A stretch of 34,714 bases of DNA from Candidatus Gastranaerophilales bacterium (lineage in GTDB: Bacteria > Cyanobacteriota > Vampirovibrionia > Gastranaerophilales > UBA9971), in the NCBI GenBank assembly GCA_028281965.1, contig JANQIY010000101.1, positions 1 through 34,714 on the forward strand, written 5' to 3'. Shown in pieces: positions 17,210-23,994 of this stretch (within the stretch, counting starts at the first letter, position 1; the number at the start of each line of letters is the position of its first letter). The position numbers and the translations under genes are program-made. Under the pieces are notes generated by a model that worked only from the letters and a program-made list of their open reading frames with translations, was not told the origin of the DNA and made no database searches.

Positions 17210-17963
17210 TCCCGCCATACTTAATTTTGACAATGCATACCCGGATTTGACAGGAATGTTTTCTTCTTTTGAGCTGGAACTGCCTGACTTTGACACGACG
17301 CTTTCCCGTTTGCAGGAAGACGTTGATCTTACTAAACTTCTTGGCCTGGGGGAGAATCAACCTCATGAAGCCTCAGGAACTTACCTTCAACTGGCGGATG
17401 CCAGGATGAACCTTGTAAAAAGCTTGCAGGCGCTTGCTCAAAAAGATAAAATTTCTGTAAAAATGAGAAGTATTGATAATACAAGCCTTCTTAACGATAC
17501 AAGAAAGCTGTTTAACGCTGAAAGAGAAAAAAGAATCAGCTTGAACTCCCTTTCAAAAGATGATATTGAATTTTTTAAGTTTTGCTCGGAAAAAAATGAA
17601 CTTACAATTAATGAAATTAACCCGAAAAATTCCAATATTTCTTTTGCTGCTTTGGATAGCGCAAATCAAGTGTCATATAAAAGCATTAACTTTTCAAAAG
17701 GTTTATTCAACCTGATAGAATATGCTCACAAGCAACAAAAACCTGTTAGACTGGATTTTCAGGGGGATTCCTCGGTAATACTCAGGATTAGCCAGAAAGG
17801 CAGGCTGTCAGCGGAGTTTGTTTCCAATGATACGGCAATGGAACATATTTTAAGGAATAATATCCCAAATTTAAGAACCAGGCTTGATTCAGAAGGAATT
17901 CCATACGAAAAAATTTACTACAGAGATAAGCAAAACAAAAGAGATAAAGGAGGTAAAAAATGA
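17199..17963 (+). CDS. fliK: Short, divergent FliK-like hook-length control protein
   Basis: A 254-residue protein with no obvious overall match. Its C-terminal part (about 180-245) reads like the FliK hook-control domain: RLDFQGDSSVILRISQKGRL, then SAEFVSNDTAMEHILRNNIP followed by NLRTRLDSEGI. The enteric FliK equivalent is LPMLRTQLAESGI, with the same run of strands and helices before it. FliK measures hook length and switches export specificity. The N-terminal part (1-110) is low in conserved features and helical; FliK is usually longer (about 370-500 residues). It lies between fliJ and a hook/rod gene, the classical fliK position, overlapping them by 11 and 4 bases. The family call is my inference from motif and position. 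Confidence 0.7.
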   Translation: MIVNPAILNFDNAYPDLTGMFSSFELELPDFDTTLSRLQEDVDLTKLLGLGENQPHEASGTYLQLADARMNLVKSLQALAQKDKISVKMRSIDNTSLLNDTRKLFNAEREKRISLNSLSKDDIEFFKFCSEKNELTINEINPKNSNISFAALDSANQVSYKSINFSKGLFNLIEYAHKQQKPVRLDFQGDSSVILRISQKGRLSAEFVSNDTAMEHILRNNIPNLRTRLDSEGIPYEKIYYRDKQNKRDKGGKK

Positions 17964-18787
17964 GAGATTCCTTTATTACAGCGATAAATACCCAGGCAAT
18001 CACCAAGGAATGGATGGACCAGATTACCTTAAACCTTGTAAACATCTATACGCCCGGTTATAGAGAAGTCCAGTCCACATTCAAGAACTTTTTAGACGGC
18101 GCTGTTATTGATGATTTACGTACAAAAATCTCCCAGGGGAAATCACGTCCCGGGACTTCTGATGAAAACGTTTTCCTTGAAGGCCAGGGTTATTTTGTAA
18201 CCAAAAGACCTGACGGAAAAACTCTTTATACAAGACTTGGAGAGTTTACTTTTGACGAGGAAGGCGTTTACCGCACAAAAGAAGGATATACCGTCCAGGG
18301 ATACATCCTCAACGACAAAGGTGAAGTCCAGGCAGGAACTCCTGCTTATGAAGACCCGACGGGGGTAAAAGCTGAAGATAACCTGGCAATGGTTCCTACA
18401 ACTGACATAAAGCTCTGGATTGACCCCGGCAACGGTAAATACCTCGGCAAATACGAGGAGTTTGAAATTGAGGGAGACGGGGTTTTATACGGAAAAGCAG
18501 ACGATGGTAAGATAAAAGTTCCTTTATACAAGCTTTCGGTAATGAATTTCCACAACCCGGCCGGACTTACCCAGGTAAGAGCGGGATATTTTATTGAAAA
18601 CGAAGAATCCGGAAAACCCGTTGTAGGCAGAGGGGAAATCAGAAGCGGGCTTATCGAAATGTCCAATACGGACTTAAAGGCTAACGTCACTTTCTATCAA
18701 CAGGCAAAAATGCAGATGGAAATGACCAGCAAGTTAATAACCACAAATAAAGAACTTCTTGATGAAGCACTGAGACTGCTGCAATAA
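17960..18787 (+). CDS. Short FlgE/FlgG-family hook or rod protein
   Basis: A 275-residue axial protein. Family features: N-terminal helix ending in NLVNIYTPGYREVQSTF (a weakened form of the NNLANxNTxGYK motif), core GQGYFVTKRPDGKTLYTRLGEFTFDEEGVYRTKEGYTVQGY (the VQGY element is typical of hook protein FlgE), and C-terminus GEIRSGLIEMSNTDLKANVTFYQQAKMQMEMTSKLI. Hook FlgE normally exceeds 400 residues because of outer domains; this one is near rod-protein length. It overlaps the fliK-like gene by four bases, and fliK is commonly followed by flgD and flgE; flgD is missing. It may be a short hook protein or a proximal hook/rod component. AAAGGAGG precedes the ATG. Confidence 0.85.
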   Translation: MRDSFITAINTQAITKEWMDQITLNLVNIYTPGYREVQSTFKNFLDGAVIDDLRTKISQGKSRPGTSDENVFLEGQGYFVTKRPDGKTLYTRLGEFTFDEEGVYRTKEGYTVQGYILNDKGEVQAGTPAYEDPTGVKAEDNLAMVPTTDIKLWIDPGNGKYLGKYEEFEIEGDGVLYGKADDGKIKVPLYKLSVMNFHNPAGLTQVRAGYFIENEESGKPVVGRGEIRSGLIEMSNTDLKANVTFYQQAKMQMEMTSKLITTNKELLDEALRLLQ

Positions 18788-18820
18788 GAACATATTCAAC
18801 ATTTGACCCGAATTACTAAA

Positions 18821-18866
18821 TAACTCGAGTCGCTAATTGGATGTATGCAATTAGAGATTCGAGTTA
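18821..18866. repeat. CTCGAGT-family inverted repeat (copy C)
   Basis: Arms 18821-18838 and 18849-18866 are complementary at 16 of 18 positions around a ten-base loop. The left arm is TAACTCGAGTCGCTAATT, close to the arms at 3277-3348. It lies 33 bases after the FlgE-like gene and directly before the AACCCCAATGACGGGTTA block. Confidence 0.7.
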
Positions 18867-19122
18867 AATAACCCCAATGACGGGTTAGCTAAAAAACAGC
18901 TATAGCTTGATAAAAATTCTTTAAAATTTATAAAAAAAGAGGCGGCGGCTCTGCGTTAGCGGGAGCATAGCCTCATTCATGCAGCCGCCGCCCACCTTCA
19001 GGGCGGGTTGGGTGGGCGTTTTAAGGAATTTTTAAAAAAGAACTAACCCGTAATTCTGGTTAATTAATTCTTTGAAAAAATTTCATCAAGCCATAACTGT
19101 TTTTTGGCTAATTGGCAACTTA
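18865..19122. repeat. Composite intergenic element with terminal inverted repeats and a GC-rich core
   Basis: The inner ends 18885-18911 and 19085-19111 are inverted repeats, 24 of 27 positions complementary (left end TTAGCTAAAAAACAGC). Between them lie a perfect ten-base hairpin GGCGGCGGCT/AGCCGCCGCC (18941-18950 with 18983-18992), an overlapping CGCCCACC/GGTGGGCG hairpin (18989-18996 with 19011-19018), and two copies of the GACGGGTTA block (18865-18887 forward, 19043-19065 reverse and degenerate). No protein is encoded. It fills most of the 448-base gap before queD. Related pieces occur at 23381-23557, 20810-20920 and 1-240. Confidence 0.7.
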
Positions 19123-19153
19123 ACTGCGTTTTTGCATTGATTCTTGCATTTTT

Positions 19154-19187
19154 AACCGGACAGGCTTTTTATCCTGCCGGTTTTTTT
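19154..19187 (+). terminator. Rho-independent terminator upstream of queD
   Basis: AACCGGACAGG pairs with CCTGCCGGTT (one bulge) across a short loop, followed by a run of seven T. It lies 49 bases before queD on the same strand, so it ends transcription from the fliJ/fliK operon side, or acts as an attenuator if a promoter lies further upstream. TATACAAT directly after the T-run could serve as a -10 for queD. Confidence 0.8.
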
Positions 19188-19235
19188 ATACAATGTTATC
19201 CAAAATGAGTATAAAAAACCGCACAGGAAATAAAA

Positions 19236-19592
19236 ATGTTTGAACTAAGCGTAGAATCCCATTTCTCTTCTGCTCATCACCTTCTTAATTACGAAGGCAA
19301 ATGTGAAAACGTGCATGGGCATAACTGGAAAGTGGAAATCACAGTCCAGGGCGAAGATCTTGATAAGTCAGGAATGCTTGTTGATTTTAAAATTCTTAAA
19401 AAATACCTCAATGATATCCTTGAAAAACTTGACCATAAAGATCTTAATTCTCTGAAAGAGCTAAAAGACATAAGTCCCAGCAGCGAAAATATAGCCAGGT
19501 TTATTTACACACAGCTAAAACCAACCCTTCCAATGCTTAAAAAAGTTTCTGTCTGGGAAACAGAAAAGGCAAAAGCATCTTATACCGAGTAA
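19236..19592 (+). CDS. queD: 6-carboxy-tetrahydropterin synthase QueD
   Basis: QueD converts 7,8-dihydroneopterin triphosphate to 6-carboxy-5,6,7,8-tetrahydropterin, the second step towards preQ0 and queuosine in tRNA. The 118-residue protein has the 6-pyruvoyltetrahydropterin synthase fold signature: zinc-ligand histidines in FSSAHHL (His14) and VHGHNW (His27, His29), catalytic Cys23 in GKCENVHGH, and the DHKDLN motif (about 69-74). The length is typical for the bacterial enzyme. CAGGAAAT precedes the ATG. It appears to be a single-gene unit; no queC, queE or queF lies next to it. Confidence 0.93.
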   Translation: MFELSVESHFSSAHHLLNYEGKCENVHGHNWKVEITVQGEDLDKSGMLVDFKILKKYLNDILEKLDHKDLNSLKELKDISPSSENIARFIYTQLKPTLPMLKKVSVWETEKAKASYTE

Positions 19593-19630
19593 AATCAGGA
19601 ATTTTTGCAGTTTGTTTTATGCTAAAAAAT

Positions 19631-19654
19631 TAAATAACCTGAATGACGGGTTAA
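19631..19654 (+). repeat. GACGGGTTA block, copy downstream of queD
   Basis: TAAATAACCTGAATGACGGG plus TTAA, matching the blocks at 18865 (forward), 19043, 20898 and 27049 (reverse). Copies differ mainly at two positions in the middle. It lies 39 bases after queD. Its function is unknown. Confidence 0.65.
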
Positions 19655-19720
19655 GTAATATTAAGAAAATTTTTTAAAATAAAACTTATCTTTACAAAAA
19701 TTAATATTTGACAAAATTTA

Positions 19721-19761
19721 TTGACCTTTGATATATCCTTTGTTAATATTAGGTATATAAT
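19721..19761 (+). promoter_or_regulatory. Candidate promoters for the sigma factor gene
   Basis: TTGACC (19721-19726) is followed after 17 bases by TAATAT (19744-19749) with an extended -10 TG at 19741. A perfect TATAAT lies at 19756-19761 but has no good -35. TTGACA at 19708 is a third possible -35 (18 bases to TATATC). The cluster implies a leader of roughly 135-150 bases before the start codon. Confidence 0.5.
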
Positions 19762-19811
19762 AATTATGTCTTAGTTTTTATTTATTGCTCGCTCGTAACT
19801 CGCCTAAACAC

Positions 19812-19863
19812 ATGCCTTAAGGTTATTTTTACACTACACCAAAAGTAGCTAAAAGGCATCGGT
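19812..19863 (+). promoter_or_regulatory. Possible structured 5' leader of the sigma factor mRNA
   Basis: ATGCCTT (19812-19818) pairs perfectly with AAGGCAT (19853-19859). The enclosed loop contains CACC (in CTACACC), which could pair with GGTG just outside the stem (19861 onward), giving a small pseudoknot. The structure lies about 40 bases before the ribosome binding site. It matches no riboswitch that I recognise. Confidence 0.3.
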
Positions 19864-19901
19864 GGAAAAAGAGAGAAAAAGGATTGAAGGAGTCTTTATT
19901 T

Positions 19902-20798
19902 ATGCAAAATAAGGTAACCTCTGGTATGGGTTGTCCAATTTCTCGCGTGGACAACAGCTCTGGCGCTGAAAACAATTTAAGAACCTACTTGAAAAAAATT
20001 CACAAAACCAGTCTTCTCTCTGCCAGAGAAGAAAAGATGCTGGGAAAAGGGATTAAAAAAGGCTGCTCCACGGACAAAAAAAAGCTGGTTCAGGCTAATT
20101 TAAGACTGGTAGTGAATATTGCAAAAAAATACCTGCACTATGGACTGTCTTTTCAGGATCTTATCCAGGAAGGTAACGTGGGTTTAATGACTGCAGCTGA
20201 CAAATTCGACTACAAACTGGGGTATAAGTTTAGCACATATGCCACATGGTGGATTAAACAGTCTATAAATAAAGCTGTTTCCGAGCAGGCATACTGTATG
20301 AAAGTCCCTGTTTACGTGCAGGAAATAATTTCCAAGTATTCAAAGGTAAGGGAAAAAATGCAAAAAGATTGCATTGACAAGGAAATTACCCTCAAAGATG
20401 TGGCTAAAGAGCTTAAAATGCCTGAATCAAAGCTTAAAGGCTATATCGAAGCATTTAACAAGTCAGTTTCCATTGATTCAGCCTTTGAAACGTCTGACGG
20501 AACAAGCGTCAGCCTGTCTGAATTTATCCTTGATGAAAATTCCAAAACCGAAATCGAAGCAGAAGTTACCCAGCTAAAAGAAACCATTTCAGGCCTTCTT
20601 AAGCGGTTAAAAAACAGGGAAAAAGAGGTCATAACAATGAGGTTCGGACTTCAACCGGATATTAAGCCACAAACTCTTGAGGAAATCGGCAAAAAATTCG
20701 GCGTAACCAAAGAATGTATAAGACAAACCGAAATAAGGGCCCTGGGAAAAATCAGGGAAATTTGCAAAAAAGAAGGGACTTTGGAAGTTTACCTGTAG
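19902..20798 (+). CDS. RNA polymerase sigma factor, sigma-70 family (group 2-like)
   Basis: A 298-residue sigma factor with regions 1.2, 2, 3 and 4 but no region 1.1, like alternative (group 2) factors. Region 1.2-2.1: [21 protein letters not shown]; region 2.2: [23 protein letters not shown]; region 2.3-2.4: [20 protein letters not shown] (about 110-129); region 4.2: [20 protein letters not shown]. In E. coli RpoD the -10 readers are Gln437 and Thr440; here Gln is kept (Gln120) and Thr becomes Asn123. The recognition helix has KECIRQ in place of RERIRQ. ATG 19902 is chosen because AAGGAG lies nine bases upstream; an earlier TTG (19884) overlaps that site. It is not FliA, given the long RpoD-like region 2 and 4 signatures. 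Confidence 0.93.
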   Translation: MQNKVTSGMGCPISRVDNSSGAENNLRTYLKKIHKTSLLSAREEKMLGKGIKKGCSTDKKKLVQANLRLVVNIAKKYLHYGLSFQDLIQEGNVGLMTAADKFDYKLGYKFSTYATWWIKQSINKAVSEQAYCMKVPVYVQEIISKYSKVREKMQKDCIDKEITLKDVAKELKMPESKLKGYIEAFNKSVSIDSAFETSDGTSVSLSEFILDENSKTEIEAEVTQLKETISGLLKRLKNREKEVITMRFGLQPDIKPQTLEEIGKKFGVTKECIRQTEIRALGKIREICKKEGTLEVYL

Positions 20799-20809
20799 GG
20801 CGTGAGTGC

Positions 20810-20920
20810 GCGGCAAGCGGGAGCTAACGCAGTAGCTCATTCATGCAGTGGCAGCAGGAGCCCAGCCTCATTCATGGTGGGAATTTTTGAAAAATTCTTA
20901 ACCCGTCATTGAGGTAAATT
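20810..20920. repeat. Degenerate composite repeat with a GACGGGTTA block (reverse)
   Basis: The stretch after the sigma gene contains GCGGGAGC..TCATTCATGCAG, also found inside the composite element near 18959-18984, then GTGGGAATTTTTGAAAAATT and a reverse copy of the conserved block, TTAACCCGTCATTGAGGT (20898-20915). It looks like a remnant of the same family. No coding potential. Confidence 0.55.
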
Positions 20921-20990
20921 AATAAGGAATATTTTTGAAAATTTTACATAAGAATTTTTTGTTTCTTCCTTAATATACCGGAATAAGTTA

Positions 20991-21017
20991 AGGCGGCTGC
21001 AATGCAGCCGCCTTTTT
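20991..21017. terminator. Terminator between convergent sigma and EF-G2 genes
   Basis: A perfect ten-base stem, AGGCGGCTGC / GCAGCCGCCT, with loop AAT. The + strand side runs into TTTT, so it best terminates the sigma factor transcript. It also lies 18 bases past the EF-G2-like stop on the - strand, where the U-tract is poor but the hairpin could still define the 3' end. Confidence 0.85.
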
Positions 21018-21034
21018 GCTTATCAAAAATATTA

Positions 21035-23119
21035 TCAGCTAATTTCTTCCTCTAACTTACTTTCATCGATAATTTTCTGGGAAAGATGAGCAGGAACTTC
21101 CTCATATCTTGCAAATTCCATTGAAAACACGCCGGCTCCGCCTGTCATAGAGTTAAGGTCAGGAGCATACCTGAGCATTTCGGCCATGGGAATTTCCGCC
21201 CTGACGGTCTGGGTAGCGCCTTCCGCTTCGATTCCAAGCATTCGGCCTCTCCTTCCGTTAAGATCTCCCATTATATCACCGACATTCTCTTCAGGAACAG
21301 TGATTTCCACATACATAATCGGCTCAAGCAGGATAGGCTTTGCTTCCATGACACCTTTTTTAAATGCCATAGAACCTGCCATTTTGAACGCCATTTCAGA
21401 AGAGTCCACGGGGTGGAAGCTTCCGTCATAAAGCACTATCTGCACGTCTACTACCGGGTATCCCGCAAGTACGCCTTCTTCCATGGCTCCTTTTATGCCG
21501 TTTTCAACGGCCGGGATGTACTGTCTGGGAATAGCGCCGCCAACAATTTTGTCTACAAACTCAAAACCCTTGCCTCTTTCAAGGGGATGAATTTCTATCC
21601 AGCAATCACCATACTGGCCTTTACCGCCGGATTGTTTTTTATACTTGCCCTGAATCTTGGTATCGCCGTTGATAGTTTCCTTATAAGGGATTTTGGGAGT
21701 ATCAAGGAGGACTTCTACGCCGAATTTTCTTTTTAATTTCTCAATGGCCACGTCAAGGTGAACCTGGCCCATTCCTGAAAGTATCATCTCTTTGGTCTGG
21801 GTGTCTCTTGAGGATTGCAGGGTTGGGTCTTCCTCTATCAACCTTCTTAATCCGGACTGGATTTTATCTTCATCACCTTTGCTCTTTGGCTTAATGGCAA
21901 ACGAAATAACCGGGGAAGGCTGTTTGATAGTACTTATGATTAAGGGTTTTTTCTCATCGCAAAGAGTATCGCCCGTATGAGTATCCTTGAGTTTTGCAAC
22001 CGCAACTATATCACCGGTAACAGCAGTTGCTGCAGGTTCGTGTTTTTTTCCTACAAGGTGAAGAATTTGACCCACTCTCTCTTTCGCATCTTTAGAAGAA
22101 TTAAGAACCGTGGAATCAGAGTTTAAAACACCTGAGAAAACCCTCATAATTGTAAGCTGCCCGGCATAAGGGTCAGCGATAGTCTTGAATACCAGCGCTG
22201 AAAAAGGTTCGCTCTCAGACGGCATGATTTCCAGGTTATTCCCTTCCGCGTCTTTTGCCTGTACAGCAGCTTTATCAAGCGGTGAAGGCATGTATTCACC
22301 TATGAAATCAAGCAGCTGGCTTGCACCAATATTTTTTGCGGCCGAACCAAAGAAAACAGGCACTATTTGTTTGTTGTTAACTCCGTCTTTAAGGGCTTTT
22401 TTAATATCTTCACCTGATAAGTCCTGTCCTTCAAGGTATTTTTCCAGGACTTCATCATTGCATTCCACTATAGACTCCATTGAAGACTCTTTTGTAGAAG
22501 ACACATCACCTTGCATCTCACCGGGAATTTCCTCTTCCTTGAATTTCCCGCTTTCATCAGCTTCAAATACAAAAGCTTTCCGGTTTAACAGGTCTACAAT
22601 TCCTTTAAAAGAAGCTTCCTGGCCAATAGGAAGCTGTACAGGAACAACATTTCCCTCAAATGCGTTTCCGAGGCTATCGAGAACTGCTTTATAGTTAGCA
22701 TTTTCTCTTTCAAGCTTGTTTATAAACACAAATATTGAAAGCCCCAGCTCCTGAGCCTGTTTAATAAGCTTTGTGGACTGAATTTTAACCCCATCAATAG
22801 CATCTATAACAAGAACGATGGAATCCACGCCCTGCATGCAATTTCTCGCATCAGCGGCGAAGTTTGCGGAACCGGGAGTATCCAGAAGGTTTATGCGCTT
22901 TCCTTTCCAATCAAAGCTGGCCAATGAAGTGCTGATAGTTGTCCGTCTTTTGATTTCTTCCGGCTCAAAGTCAAGCAGGGACGTTTCCTGATCAACTTTT
23001 CCCAACCTTGTATTTTGTCCGGCATCAAAAAGCATAGCCTCTGCGAGTGATGTCTTTCCTGTGCCTACATGCGATACAAGGGCAACATTGCGGATTTCAG
23101 AAACATTAAAATTTGCCAT
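21035..23119 (-). CDS. EF-G-like GTPase (EF-G2 family)
   Basis: A 694-residue five-domain translational GTPase resembling EF-G, of the EF-G2/'EF-G-like' branch. P-loop SHVGTGKTS (16-24) replaces the GHIDxGKTT-type loop; switch 1 has RRTTIST; the G3 motif is DTPGSANF (80-87), where the usual DTPGH histidine that activates water is Ser; G4 is NKLE (134-137) and not NKxD. Domains II to V follow, with GKGQYGDCWIEIHPLERGKGFEF in domain IV and EENVGDIMGDLNGRRGRMLGIEAEG in domain V. Such variants are known in EF-G2 proteins of Thermus and others, whose job is unclear; the main fusA gene is expected elsewhere, with the str operon. GGGAG precedes the ATG. It is convergent with the sigma gene. Confidence 0.93.
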   Translation of the reverse strand: MANFNVSEIRNVALVSHVGTGKTSLAEAMLFDAGQNTRLGKVDQETSLLDFEPEEIKRRTTISTSLASFDWKGKRINLLDTPGSANFAADARNCMQGVDSIVLVIDAIDGVKIQSTKLIKQAQELGLSIFVFINKLERENANYKAVLDSLGNAFEGNVVPVQLPIGQEASFKGIVDLLNRKAFVFEADESGKFKEEEIPGEMQGDVSSTKESSMESIVECNDEVLEKYLEGQDLSGEDIKKALKDGVNNKQIVPVFFGSAAKNIGASQLLDFIGEYMPSPLDKAAVQAKDAEGNNLEIMPSESEPFSALVFKTIADPYAGQLTIMRVFSGVLNSDSTVLNSSKDAKERVGQILHLVGKKHEPAATAVTGDIVAVAKLKDTHTGDTLCDEKKPLIISTIKQPSPVISFAIKPKSKGDEDKIQSGLRRLIEEDPTLQSSRDTQTKEMILSGMGQVHLDVAIEKLKRKFGVEVLLDTPKIPYKETINGDTKIQGKYKKQSGGKGQYGDCWIEIHPLERGKGFEFVDKIVGGAIPRQYIPAVENGIKGAMEEGVLAGYPVVDVQIVLYDGSFHPVDSSEMAFKMAGSMAFKKGVMEAKPILLEPIMYVEITVPEENVGDIMGDLNGRRGRMLGIEAEGATQTVRAEIPMAEMLRYAPDLNSMTGGAGVFSMEFARYEEVPAHLSQKIIDESKLEEEIS

Positions 23120-23158
23120 AAAAAACTCCCGTTTAAACTATTATCGTTATATACCAAG

Positions 23159-23177
23159 CGCTAAAAGCAATTTAGCG
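23159..23177. promoter_or_regulatory. Inverted repeat CGCTAAA-AGCAA-TTTAGCG upstream of the EF-G2 gene
   Basis: A perfect seven-base dyad with a five-base centre, 40 bases upstream of the EF-G2-like start. It could be an operator or a leader hairpin. The rest of 23178-23380 is very AT-rich with no coding potential and probably holds the promoter. Confidence 0.3.
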
Positions 23178-23380
23178 ATAAAACGCTGCCAAGGTTAATG
23201 ATAAATTAACTTATGTTTGAGAACTTTCGACAGAAACCATAATATTAAAACAAAAATCATAAAATTAAAATAATTATAATATTATAAATAAACAATTTAT
23301 AAATTTAAAGTTATAATTTATAGAAAATTTAAAAAACTTTTTCATTATTTTTTGTGAGATTACAAACGTAAAAACTAATA

Positions 23381-23557
23381 AACTTGAGTCGCCAATTAGC
23401 TAAAAACAGCTATGGCTTGATGAAATTTTCTCAAAATCTATTGAGATTCGTAAAGGGCGAAGCCCTTTAAATTCCACCAAGGGTGGTTGGGGGTGGGTTG
23501 TAAAATTTTCGATTTTGCAAATTAATTCGCGACTCGAGTTAGTTAGCAATTTGAGTT
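23381..23557. repeat. Composite intergenic element (copy D of the CTCGAGT family)
   Basis: The left end AACTTGAGTCGCCAATTAGC and the right-end region (ATTCGCGACTCGAGTTAGTT, 23524-23543) form an imperfect inverted repeat. Adjoining the left end is TAAAAACAGCTATGGCTTGA, the same sequence as the inner terminal repeat of the element at 18885-19111. The core has hairpins AAAGGGC-GAA-GCCCTTT (23452-23468) and CCACCAAGGGTGG, then a GGGGGTGGG run. Nothing is encoded. Together with copies A-C it defines a modular repeat family. Confidence 0.7.
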
Positions 23558-23628
23558 ATTAATATTAATTTTTTATTAAATTATCCAAAACCTGTACTAT
23601 TTCTGCAAAATTTCCAAAAAGCGTTCTT

Positions 23629-23727
23629 ATGCAAGAATTACAGGCAAAATTTAAAGATGAGGGCTTTCTTTGTTGTTTAAAGGACTTTTATCAAGTTATA
23701 AAAGAGGTTAAGCATATTTACAATTAA
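23629..23727 (+). CDS. Possible 32-residue small protein or gene remnant
   Basis: ATG to TAA gives a 32-codon frame, MQELQAKFKDEG...VIKEVKHIYN, with balanced charged/hydrophobic content. The same frame stays open upstream to 23569 with no other start. No clear ribosome binding site precedes the ATG. It could be a small protein, the tail of a decayed gene, or chance. It lies 81 bases before the rubredoxin gene. Confidence 0.2.
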   Translation: MQELQAKFKDEGFLCCLKDFYQVIKEVKHIYN

Positions 23728-23750
23728 GTTTTTTTATATTTTTTGGTTTT

Positions 23751-23759
23751 TGTTAATAT
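23751..23759 (+). promoter_or_regulatory. Extended -10 element upstream of rubredoxin
   Basis: TGTTAATAT reads as TGn plus the -10 hexamer TAATAT. The same nine bases occur in the sigma factor promoter region (19741-19749). There is no good -35 (TTTTTA at the right distance). It lies about 50 bases before the rubredoxin start. Confidence 0.35.
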
Positions 23760-23808
23760 ATTAATTGAATAGGAATTAATTTTTATATCCCCTGAAAGGA
23801 GATTTTAA

Positions 23809-23970
23809 ATGAGTAAGTATGTATGCACAATATGCGGTTACATATATGACCCTGCTGAAGGAGATCCGGATAATGGAGTAGCCCCGGGAACAACTTTTGA
23901 AGACGTTCCGGAAGATTGGGTCTGTCCTCCTTGCGGCGCTACAAAAGATATGTTCGAAGTTTTAAGCTAA
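23809..23970 (+). CDS. Rubredoxin
   Basis: A 53-residue rubredoxin with the two iron-binding knuckles, [12 protein letters not shown] at the N-terminus and [14 protein letters not shown] at the C-terminus, and the conserved [20 protein letters not shown] between them. It carries single electrons on an Fe(SCys)4 centre. The flavodiiron protein starts 25 bases downstream, so this rubredoxin is very likely its electron donor. GAAAGGAGA precedes the ATG. The length is standard. Confidence 0.97.
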   Translation: MSKYVCTICGYIYDPAEGDPDNGVAPGTTFEDVPEDWVCPPCGATKDMFEVLS

Positions 23971-23994
23971 ATTAAGCGAAAGGACGGGCTGAAA

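Noticed and set aside
19902-20798. Sigma factor as the flagellar FliA
   Set aside because: Regions 2.3 and 4.2 are of RpoD type ([24 protein letters not shown]), and it is not linked to the flagellar genes; FliA proteins are shorter with different signatures.
22185-22694. 169-codon + strand frame inside the EF-G2-like gene
   Set aside because: Ser/Pro-rich shadow frame without start signals, fully inside a gene with clear GTPase domains.
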